DNA from: Pirellulaceae bacterium
GTDB lineage: Bacteria; Planctomycetota; Planctomycetia; Pirellulales; Pirellulaceae
NCBI GenBank assembly: GCA_020846515.1
Contig: JADLDX010001022.1
Span: forward strand, 1-5,299
Length of the DNA: 5,299 bases
Direction: 5' to 3'
Both the position numbers and the translations under genes were made by a program. Below the pieces are notes generated by a model. The model was not told the DNA's origin. It was given only the letters and a program-made list of their open reading frames with translations, and did not search any database. The first letter of the stretch is position 1. The number at the start of each line of letters is the position of its first letter. This document shows positions 1-5,299 of this stretch, one piece after another.

Positions 1-1
1 A

Positions 2-2164
2 TTGCCATGGGACGTCGCCAAAGACCTGCCGCCGGACGCTCAGTCCGACGAGAGTTTTCAGAACAGCTCCGAACTACTGCACATGTCGGTCTCGCAATTC
101 GAAACCTACCATCGCTTGACGCGTTCAGCCCTGTCGCGCGCAATCGCTGTCGGCGACCGTCCCAAAACTTTGTATTGGGGCGTTACCATGCAGGATGCCT
201 CGCGCCTGGAGTGGCCCAAACAAGAGCAGCAATTGGCTGAGGCGCAGAAGAAGCTTCAAGACGATCCAGAGAAACTGCAAGCCGAACTTGACCGCCTAGC
301 CGAGAGCTTTCGTAAAGAGCCTGCGCGCAGTCACTATCGCGATTTGGCTTCCGGCAAAATGGCTGTCGCTACCTGGCAATACGATGGTGCCAAGCATGCC
401 CAGGCCCCGTCATCTGAACCTAAGTCCATCCCTGCCACGCTGGAACAAGTAGCAATCTTACCGGCCGGTCAATGGCTTAACATTGAACTGGGCAATCAAG
501 TGCCCGACGAAGGCACTCTGAGAGTTCGTGTCCGCGCTTCAACCACGCAGAAAGTTAGCGAGCGGTCGCCGAGCCTTCAACTTTACTTTGGTTGGCAGGC
601 AAGCAACGAAGGCCGTGCTCTGGTCCGTGTCAGTCAAACTGATACGCCCGTAACTGCGGAACCAGGTGCAGCCCAATTCTATCAGTGGGACGTACCACTG
701 GGCGAAATCTATCCACGCAACTCAGCTCGCACTACGTCGCCCATGGGCGCGTTGCCAAGCCCATCGGAGTATATTCGCCTGGTCAATAGTTCCGCGTCAC
801 CGGATCAAATTTTGATCGACTATGTTGAAGTGCAAACGCCGGTGTTTGACCAATGGCCGCCGCCAGCCCATCAGCGTATTTTTCCACAGAGCCAAAATGC
901 AAGCGATGAAGCCAAATACGCCCGCGAGATTGTTCTCAAGTTTATGACGCTGGCGTGGCGACGACCTGTTCGTGATGAAGAGTGTGATCAGAAAATGAAA
1001 CTCTTCGAACGGGTACGACCAGAAAGCGCCCGATTTGAAGATGCAATCGTTGAGGTGCTCGCCACCGTCCTGGCATCTCCCAACTTCTTGTATATCGTTC
1101 AAGAAGGATCCACGCCTGGCAGCGCCAACGGTGGAAAGCCCGCGGGCAGAATCAAACTGACCTCCTATGAATTGGCGACGCGATTGTCGATGTTCTTGTG
1201 GTGCAGTATTCCGGATGCCGAACTACTGGAATTGGCACGCGATAATCGACTATGCGAGCCACAGACGCTGAGCCATCAAGTGCGGCGGATGATCGCTGAT
1301 CCGCGCTCCAGGCGTTTTTCACAACAGTTCGTCCATCAATGGCTCAATATGGAGCTTTTGGAGTTCATCAACTTCAAGGCACACGTGCCTGGATTCGATC
1401 CGCTGCTTAAAGAAGCCATGCACCAAGAACCGATCGCTTTCTTTCAAGAAACGCTCGACCAAAACCGGAGCGTGCTGAACTTTGTACATGCGGACTATGC
1501 CATGGTCAATGAAAGACTGGCCAGGCACTATGGTATCCCCAATGTTTACGGAAACGAGTTTCGCCGTGTTCCGTTGGAGGGCGACTTCAAACTAGGCGGA
1601 CTCCTGACTCAAGCGGGTCTGCTCGCGATGAATTCCGATTTCCCAGATTCGCATCCTTTGAAGCGTGGCAAGTGGCTTTTGGTCAGTCTGCTCAACGATC
1701 CGCCACCACCACCTCCGCCCGCCGTACCACAGATCGATCTGGCCAATCCGCAGATCGCTAAAATGACACTTAAGGAGCGCATCGAGGACCATCGCAACCA
1801 CGCTGCCTGCATGGCCTGCCACGTCAAATTAGACCCTTGGGGCATCGCCTTCGAGAACTACGACGCGCTGGGACGCTGGCGAGACGAAATTAAGGGTAAG
1901 CCGGTCGATGCCAAGAGCGACTTGTTCAATAAGCAGAGTTTAGATGGAATGGGTGGACTTAAGCATTACTTGCTCGAGAACCGGCAAGACCAGTTTGTCG
2001 GTGCCTTGGTCCATAAAGTCAGCAGCTATGCCCTGGGACGCCCATTGAAGTTTACAGATCGGGCAGATCTCGAGTCGATAACAGCCCAGGTCAGAGAACA
2101 AGGCGATGGCCTGGCTACTCTGTTATCAGCGGTAGCAACCAGCGATCTTTTCCAGACTAAGTGA
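2..2164 (+). CDS. DUF1592/DUF1588/DUF1585 multidomain protein with CxxCH motif, 5'-truncated by window edge
   Basis: The frame is open from the left edge to the TGA at 2162-2164; the TTG at position 2 is internal, so the true start lies outside. The order is that of planctomycete DUF1592 proteins: the end of DUF1587 (residues 1-55), a charged helical stretch (71-113), a beta-rich region of unassigned family ending in IDYVEV (about 151-280), DUF1595 (about 302-365), DUF1592 from KLTSYELATRLS (385-515), DUF1588 (about 525-625) and DUF1585 (about 640-716). DUF1588 contains seven consecutive prolines (567-573) and CMACH (C603, C606, H607) followed by LDPWGIAFENYDALGRW; CxxCH is the heme-c attachment pattern. 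Full-length relatives usually begin with a signal peptide and a cytochrome-c-like domain, which would be the missing part, so an extracytoplasmic location is inferred. The biochemical function of the family is not established. It probably shares a transcript with the DUF1552 gene downstream. Confidence 0.93.
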   Translation: MPWDVAKDLPPDAQSDESFQNSSELLHMSVSQFETYHRLTRSALSRAIAVGDRPKTLYWGVTMQDASRLEWPKQEQQLAEAQKKLQDDPEKLQAELDRLAESFRKEPARSHYRDLASGKMAVATWQYDGAKHAQAPSSEPKSIPATLEQVAILPAGQWLNIELGNQVPDEGTLRVRVRASTTQKVSERSPSLQLYFGWQASNEGRALVRVSQTDTPVTAEPGAAQFYQWDVPLGEIYPRNSARTTSPMGALPSPSEYIRLVNSSASPDQILIDYVEVQTPVFDQWPPPAHQRIFPQSQNASDEAKYAREIVLKFMTLAWRRPVRDEECDQKMKLFERVRPESARFEDAIVEVLATVLASPNFLYIVQEGSTPGSANGGKPAGRIKLTSYELATRLSMFLWCSIPDAELLELARDNRLCEPQTLSHQVRRMIADPRSRRFSQQFVHQWLNMELLEFINFKAHVPGFDPLLKEAMHQEPIAFFQETLDQNRSVLNFVHADYAMVNERLARHYGIPNVYGNEFRRVPLEGDFKLGGLLTQAGLLAMNSDFPDSHPLKRGKWLLVSLLNDPPPPPPPAVPQIDLANPQIAKMTLKERIEDHRNHAACMACHVKLDPWGIAFENYDALGRWRDEIKGKPVDAKSDLFNKQSLDGMGGLKHYLLENRQDQFVGALVHKVSSYALGRPLKFTDRADLESITAQVREQGDGLATLLSAVATSDLFQTK

Positions 2165-2283
2165 CTTGAACAAGCAGCGCCGCCGCCCCCTGGGGCACTG
2201 GATGAAACCGCTCAAGACCTGCAGTAGAATTTCAGGCACCCAAACAAGAATCACCAAATACCAATCACCATAGAGTACACACG
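2165..2283 (+). other. Intergenic leader between the DUF1592 and DUF1552 genes
   Basis: This 119-base gap shows no T-tract terminator, so read-through from the upstream gene is likely. It contains a small GC palindrome (2185-2196) without a following T run. The last 47 bases (2237-2283) are A/C-rich with only four G residues. They include the 8-base direct repeat AATCACCA at 2249-2256 and 2263-2270, offset by 14 bases. No purine-rich Shine-Dalgarno lies in front of the ATG at 2284. Leaders lacking a Shine-Dalgarno are common in planctomycetes, and low structure may aid initiation; that role is inference. Confidence 0.5.
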
Positions 2284-3681
2284 ATGATTTCAGACATTAG
2301 CCGGATTGATCGTCGACGATTCCTGCGCGGGTCTGGCCTGGCGTTGGCAATTCCAATGCTTGGATCACTGGCCAAGGCGGACCAGATATCCGCCAGTAGC
2401 AATCCACGCCGGCTGGGTTGTTTCTACTTTGCCGACGGCGTACCGATGCCGCTGCCTAATGATCCCGCTTATCAAGATTGGGCTTGGTTTCCGCATGGTA
2501 GTGGCAAAAAGTTCACCTTCACTAAGTGTATGGCAGGCTTGGAACCATTGCGTGATGAGCTCACGATTCTGTCGGGTTTCTCGCATGTGGCCTCGCGAAA
2601 TGTGCATGGTCACAACAACGCGGACCAGTTTCTGACCGCGGCGGCAACGGGGCAGGGCGATGAACTGTATGTCAATACGATCTCGCTGGACCAACTGTAT
2701 GCTCAGCATGTAGGCGACCAAACGCGGTTCGCTTCGTTGGTGATGTCGACCGACGGAGGTACGGGCACGGCGCGCGGGGCGCACACGTTGTCTTTCGATG
2801 AGAATGGCCGCCCCATTCCGGCTGAGCATCGTCCGAAGCAGATCTTTGACATGTTGTTTCTCAAGAGCGACCAGCAATCTGCCAAGCGACTGGCTCTCAA
2901 CCGCAGTGCATTGGACGACCTGTTGACCGACGCACGCTCGCTCAAGCAAGTTTTGTCGACGGACGATCGCAAGAACTTGGATGAATACTTGGAATCGGTT
3001 CGGCAAGCAGAAGTGAAGGTGGCTAAGGCCAAGAAGTGGCTCGACGCGCCGCTGCCGACAGTGGACGGCTCTCCCTTGAATCTAGAGTTGACCACCGACG
3101 AACCACGCGAGTATTTGCAAACGATGTTTGAGATGATCTACCTGGCCTTTCGAACAGATTCCACGCGCGTCGCCACCTACCAACTCGGCCGCGAGAACGG
3201 TATTGGACGCAGCGAGCATCTGGCGCGGGCCGTAGGCTTTAATCTGTCGCACCAGTTATCGCACGAGACCAAGAACCCTGATGGTTGGAAGAACTTCGGT
3301 ATCTTCTGCCAATTCATCAATGAAGAGTTCGGTCGATTCGTTGAAAAGTTACGCACCACGCCCGAGCCGGCTGGAACCGGATCCATGCTCGATAACACGC
3401 TGTTGCTTTATGGCTCTGCGTCCAGTGCTTTCCATCTGTCACGCAACTATCCACTGATGTTGGCTGGTGGCAAGAACATGGGTTTCCAGCACGGACAGTA
3501 CATCAATCATGCGGGCACTAAGTTCCAAGGTGGCCCTTGGATGGGCGCCCGCGAACCATGGCAAGACAAAGCCACGATGGAAGACATCCCACTGTCCAAT
3601 CTCTTTGTCACGATGCTGCAACGACTGGGCATGGCCACTGACAAATTCGCCGACAGCACGGGGCGCGTCGAGAATATATAG
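2284..3681 (+). CDS. DUF1552 (HXXSHH-family) protein with Tat signal peptide
   Basis: This complete 465-residue protein of function-unknown family DUF1552 is a usual partner of DUF1592 proteins in planctomycetes. The ATG at 2284 is the first ATG after an in-frame TGA at 2203-2205, and starting there gives a proper export signal. Residues 9-15 (DRRRFLR) match the twin-arginine pattern (S/T)RRxFLK; a hydrophobic stretch (about 17-29) and A30-K-A32 follow, predicting cleavage after residue 32 and export in folded form. Family blocks seen are MSTDGGTGTARGAHTLSFD (from 154) through FDMLF (192), a charged helix DRKNLDEYLESVRQAEVK (from 228), ATYQLGRENG (about 297-306), HQLSHE (323-328), and YGSASS (376-381) leading to GFQHGQY (400-406). 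The motif that names the family is HXXSHH; here its last His is Glu328. Length is normal. A metal-binding or hydrolase-like role is possible but not demonstrated. Confidence 0.93.
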   Translation: MISDISRIDRRRFLRGSGLALAIPMLGSLAKADQISASSNPRRLGCFYFADGVPMPLPNDPAYQDWAWFPHGSGKKFTFTKCMAGLEPLRDELTILSGFSHVASRNVHGHNNADQFLTAAATGQGDELYVNTISLDQLYAQHVGDQTRFASLVMSTDGGTGTARGAHTLSFDENGRPIPAEHRPKQIFDMLFLKSDQQSAKRLALNRSALDDLLTDARSLKQVLSTDDRKNLDEYLESVRQAEVKVAKAKKWLDAPLPTVDGSPLNLELTTDEPREYLQTMFEMIYLAFRTDSTRVATYQLGRENGIGRSEHLARAVGFNLSHQLSHETKNPDGWKNFGIFCQFINEEFGRFVEKLRTTPEPAGTGSMLDNTLLLYGSASSAFHLSRNYPLMLAGGKNMGFQHGQYINHAGTKFQGGPWMGAREPWQDKATMEDIPLSNLFVTMLQRLGMATDKFADSTGRVENI

Positions 3682-3741
3682 TTGACACCTTGAAACATCG
3701 GGTATATCCGTGCCATCCCCGCGCGCATCGAGGCACGCGTA

Positions 3742-3760
3742 CCTAGGGCATTGCCCTAGG
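3742..3760. terminator. Inverted repeat between convergent genes, possible bidirectional terminator
   Basis: CCTAGGGCA and TGCCCTAGG form a perfect 9-bp inverted repeat around a single T; as a hairpin this gives an 8-bp stem CCTAGGGC/GCCCTAGG with an ATT loop. It lies 60 bases after the DUF1552 stop and 17 bases beyond the stop of the convergent oxidoreductase gene, a natural place for transcription to end from both sides. No T-tract follows on either strand, so it is not a classical intrinsic terminator. A protein-binding palindrome or a transcript-end stabilising hairpin are alternatives. Confidence 0.42.
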
Positions 3761-3767
3761 CTATAGG
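3754..3767 (+). repeat. Two tandem heptamers of the CTNNAGG type
   Basis: CCCTAGG (3754-3760) is followed directly by CTATAGG (3761-3767). The second copy is identical to the first unit of the three-copy array at 5146-5166, and the shared string extends to nine bases, GCTATAGGC. The first unit overlaps the right arm of the inverted repeat at 3742-3760 and matches CTNNAGG imperfectly, with C in place of T at its second position. The copies lie in the non-coding gap just beyond the 3' end of the oxidoreductase gene. Confidence 0.4.
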
Positions 3768-3777
3768 CGACGATTGG

Positions 3778-5019
3778 CTAGCTGAGGCCCGATACAATGC
3801 CGTGCTCGTCGTAGTCCAGGCGGATGGGTCGTCCACCTGCGTCTAAGCTACGACGGCCCGCTTCGAGAATGGCGGTGCATAGCAACGTATCACTTGCCGT
3901 GGCCAGTCTGCCGTTGAAGTCATCGGGCGTGGCTCGGCCTTGGCGAATTTGTTCTGCAGCGCGCAGGAAGGCTTCGATACTGCGGTAGCCGTAGCCGTCT
4001 TGCCCCGAGAAATAGCCCTCCGCGTTGGGTGTGAATTTCATAAACAGCGGATTCGGCGAATTGTAACCGGACTGATCGGTAGCCAATGAATAACCGCGGT
4101 GGGCTTGATCGATCTGGATTTCGCCACCGTGGCCCATAAAGAAGAAACGCTGTTGGGAGTGCACATCCGCTTTCGGGGCGATCCAGGAAGATGTGTAAAT
4201 CGCAGTCGCCTGGTTGCCACTGGCTACGTTTACCCAATCAACAACTAAGGCAATCGTGTCTTCTGTGGGGATCTGCATGGCATGGGCGACGCCTGTGGCG
4301 GCTGAAGCGCGCACGACTGTCGGCCGCGCTCGCTGACCAACCGCCCACACATTGAAGTCGATGTGATGCGCGTTCAAGTAATAACTAATGTCGCTCGATT
4401 TGCCGGCCCATGCTCGAAATGTCTCAAGCTGCGATTTTGGTTGGCTCATATAAGATTGAAAGAAACTGAAGTCACCCAGGCCCCGAATGCGATCGCGAGC
4501 ATCGACGTACAGTGGATCCCAGCGTTTGTGAACCTCCATGGCAACGAGCACGCCTTTGGCACGCGCATGACTCGTCAAGGCTAAATGCTCTTGCAGCGTC
4601 TTAACCATCGGCTTGGCGATAAGCACATGTAGTCCGCGATCGATAGCCTCCATCGCGATCGAATAGTGAGTATCATCTGGCGTAAAGATAATCGCGCAGT
4701 CGCCGGCCTGCATGGTCTCCAATGCCAGTCGATAGGCATGGTTATCGCGTGGTATGTCGTCGGCTGGGAAACTTTCGAAGCTCACATCCATATCTCGATA
4801 GGTCTTGGCGAGCGCTTTGTCGAGATGCTGGCGAATGTGTGGGAACTTGGTGCCATTGGTGCCCGCCATCAGCAACCGACCGACCAGACCATCGCGACGA
4901 AGATCGAATAGTGTGACACCCACAACACCAGCTCTCTTATCGGCCGCAGCCGCCGCTCCCTGAACATAGCCAGTGGTATACTCGCCGGTCCCGACCATCA
5001 GTACGCTCATCTTGTTCAT
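3778..5019 (-). CDS. Gfo/Idh/MocA-family NAD(P)-dependent oxidoreductase
   Basis: This complete 413-residue protein has the two-part layout of the Gfo/Idh/MocA dehydrogenases, which oxidise or reduce sugars and related polyols with a nicotinamide cofactor. An N-terminal Rossmann fold starts with VLMVGTGEYTTGY (residues 6-18). A TPDDTH segment (113-118) precedes the AKP motif (135-137), which stands where most members have EKP; K136 is retained. EVHKRWDP (162-169) follows, then the C-terminal alpha/beta domain with HHIDFNVW (218-225), which fits the HxxD block. The Asp usually found four residues before this His is Tyr214 here. There is no signal peptide or membrane segment, so the protein should be cytoplasmic. 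The start at 5019 is fixed by an in-frame TAG at 5031-5029 and an AGGA seven bases upstream of the ATG. It is convergent with the DUF1552 gene and forms its own unit. Substrate is not predictable. Confidence 0.92.
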   Translation of the reverse strand: MNKMSVLMVGTGEYTTGYVQGAAAAADKRAGVVGVTLFDLRRDGLVGRLLMAGTNGTKFPHIRQHLDKALAKTYRDMDVSFESFPADDIPRDNHAYRLALETMQAGDCAIIFTPDDTHYSIAMEAIDRGLHVLIAKPMVKTLQEHLALTSHARAKGVLVAMEVHKRWDPLYVDARDRIRGLGDFSFFQSYMSQPKSQLETFRAWAGKSSDISYYLNAHHIDFNVWAVGQRARPTVVRASAATGVAHAMQIPTEDTIALVVDWVNVASGNQATAIYTSSWIAPKADVHSQQRFFFMGHGGEIQIDQAHRGYSLATDQSGYNSPNPLFMKFTPNAEGYFSGQDGYGYRSIEAFLRAAEQIRQGRATPDDFNGRLATASDTLLCTAILEAGRRSLDAGGRPIRLDYDEHGIVSGLS

Positions 5020-5026
5020 CTGCTTT

Positions 5027-5030
5027 TCCT
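5027..5030 (-). promoter_or_regulatory. Shine-Dalgarno of the oxidoreductase gene
   Basis: On the minus strand AGGA lies seven bases before the ATG at 5019 (AGGAAAAGCAG then ATG). It supports the start at 5019 over the second Met codon at 5010, which would be 16 bases away. The DUF1552 gene in the same window has no such site. Confidence 0.7.
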
Positions 5031-5145
5031 AGTTGAAAAGTCATAAGCACCCCCCTCAGCTTGACATAACCGGCCTGATTATCCATGCGATCGAGCAGCC
5101 TGAAAAGGCCGAACAATTCCTTGGACACGCGGATGAGTCCACGTG

Positions 5146-5166
5146 CTATAGGCTTTAGGCTACAGG
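5146..5166 (+). repeat. Three tandem CTNNAGG heptamers
   Basis: CTATAGG (5146-5152), CTTTAGG (5153-5159) and CTACAGG (5160-5166) follow each other without a gap, differing only at positions 3-4 of the unit. On the minus strand the outer two units can pair as CUGUAG with CUAUAG (one G-U pair) around an 8-base loop. The array lies 127 bases upstream of the oxidoreductase start, and a related pair sits beyond that gene's 3' end. I recall similar GCTATAGGC-like strings as common in planctomycete intergenic DNA, but this was not checked. Confidence 0.6.
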
Positions 5167-5174
5167 TGAATTTT

Positions 5175-5203
5175 ATTCTCGGTTTCAGTCTGGTCTGTTA
5201 CAA
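5175..5203 (-). promoter_or_regulatory. Weak candidate sigma70-type promoter for the oxidoreductase gene
   Basis: Read on the minus strand, TTGTAA (5203-5198; 4 of 6 matches to TTGACA) is followed after 17 bases by GAGAAT (5180-5175; 4 of 6 matches to TATAAT). TAAAAT (5175-5170) directly after it is a better -10 by sequence but its spacing of 22 is too long. Transcription would start near or within the heptamer array and give a leader of roughly 145 bases. Planctomycete promoters are poorly defined, so this is tentative. Confidence 0.22.
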
Positions 5204-5204
5204 T
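5196..5204 (+). promoter_or_regulatory. Candidate extended -10 element pointing to the right edge
   Basis: TGTTACAAT matches the extended -10 pattern TGnTATAAT except for one base. The hexamer 17 bases upstream (TTCTCG, 5176-5181) is a poor -35, which extended -10 promoters tolerate. Start of transcription would be near 5211, toward the right edge, so any gene served lies mostly or wholly outside the window. Confidence 0.25.
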
Positions 5205-5299
5205 CTGCCTGTGGGCTTGTCATGTTCTTGGCCAGCGTTGCATGAATGAGTTTTGTTTCGCAGCGGACCGGTCGTTTGGCGTAAAGAGGGTAGGGTATC

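Larger units (their letters stand above)
5020..5299. other. Upstream intergenic region of the oxidoreductase gene, to the right edge
   Basis: No convincing gene is present in these 280 bases. The region contains the oxidoreductase ribosome binding site, three tandem heptamers (5146-5166), promoter-like elements on both strands (5170-5204) and a run of six C (5049-5055 area). A plus-strand frame from the ATG at 5242 stays open to the edge for 19 codons, too short to judge. The arrangement fits a divergent intergenic region whose right-hand gene starts at or beyond the edge, but that is inference. Confidence 0.5.

Noticed and set aside
1592..1845. Two overlapping minus-strand frames opposite the DUF1588 region, with Gly/Trp-rich runs
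   Set aside because: The Gly and Trp runs are the reverse complement of the proline codons in the real gene, so these are shadows.
2185..2196. GCCCC-CT-GGGGC palindrome after the DUF1592 gene as a terminator
   Set aside because: A full stem leaves only a two-base loop, the relaxed form has just four pairs, and no T-tract follows.
2365..3006. Minus-strand open frame of 213 codons opposite the DUF1552 gene
   Set aside because: It lies fully antisense to a well-supported gene, has an Arg-, Gln- and Val-rich composition typical of a reverse-complement frame, and shows no domain motif, signal or ribosome binding site that I can recognise.
3682..3708. TTGACA followed by TATATC right after the DUF1552 stop, resembling a promoter
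   Set aside because: The spacing is only 15 bases and transcription would run into the 3' end of the convergent gene. No plus-strand gene follows; an antisense RNA cannot be excluded but is unsupported.
5061..5066. TTGACA on the plus strand as a -35 element
   Set aside because: No acceptable -10 hexamer lies 16-18 bases downstream; the nearest AT-rich bases are far too close.
5098..5109. GCCT-GAAA-AGGC hairpin with a GNRA-type loop
   Set aside because: It has only four base pairs and cannot be extended; the GAAA loop occurs only in plus-strand RNA, where no transcript is supported.
4937..5128. Minus-strand GTG-started frame of 63 codons overlapping the oxidoreductase start
   Set aside because: It overlaps the N-terminus of a strongly supported gene in another frame, has no recognisable motif, and ends in a low-complexity Gly/Ser/Cys tail.
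5242..5299. Possible start of a rightward gene (ATG at 5242, 19 open codons to the edge)
   Set aside because: No ribosome binding site, no recognisable N-terminus, and too few codons to separate from chance.

Overview
The window looks like chromosomal DNA of a planctomycete, most likely of the Pirellulaceae type. The basis is gene content: a multidomain DUF1592-family protein followed by a Tat-exported DUF1552 (HXXSHH) protein is a pairing expanded in Planctomycetes and scarce elsewhere. The moderate G+C, the lack of a Shine-Dalgarno on the second gene and short CTATAGG-type intergenic repeats fit that placement. No mobile element, CRISPR array, tRNA, rRNA or phage gene is visible.

Layout. 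Positions 2-2164 (+) hold the C-terminal 720 residues of a DUF1587/1595/1592/1588/1585 protein whose N-terminus lies off the left edge. After a 119-base gap with no terminator, 2284-3681 (+) encodes a complete DUF1552 protein with a twin-arginine signal peptide. The two are probably co-transcribed. A 96-base convergent gap (3682-3777) carries a perfect 9-bp inverted repeat and a pair of heptamers. Positions 3778-5019 (-) encode a complete cytoplasmic Gfo/Idh/MocA-family oxidoreductase with a clear AGGA ribosome binding site. The last 280 bases (5020-5299) are non-coding as far as can be seen. They hold three tandem CTNNAGG heptamers and weak promoter-like elements pointing in both directions.

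How the genes may work together. The first two proteins are predicted to act outside the cytoplasm. The first carries a CxxCH heme-c-type motif inside DUF1588, and full-length relatives usually have a cytochrome-c-like domain at the N-terminus, so a redox role is plausible; neither family has a biochemical function that I can name with confidence. The convergent oxidoreductase is a separate transcription unit, probably acting on a sugar or sugar-like substrate, and nothing in the sequence ties it to the first pair.

The window is mostly ordinary for this lineage. The points worth a second look are the heptamer repeats on both sides of the oxidoreductase gene, the altered motif residues in the DUF1552 protein (HQLSHE) and the oxidoreductase (AKP, and Tyr at the usual Asp position), and the G-poor, SD-less leader with an 8-bp direct repeat before the DUF1552 gene.
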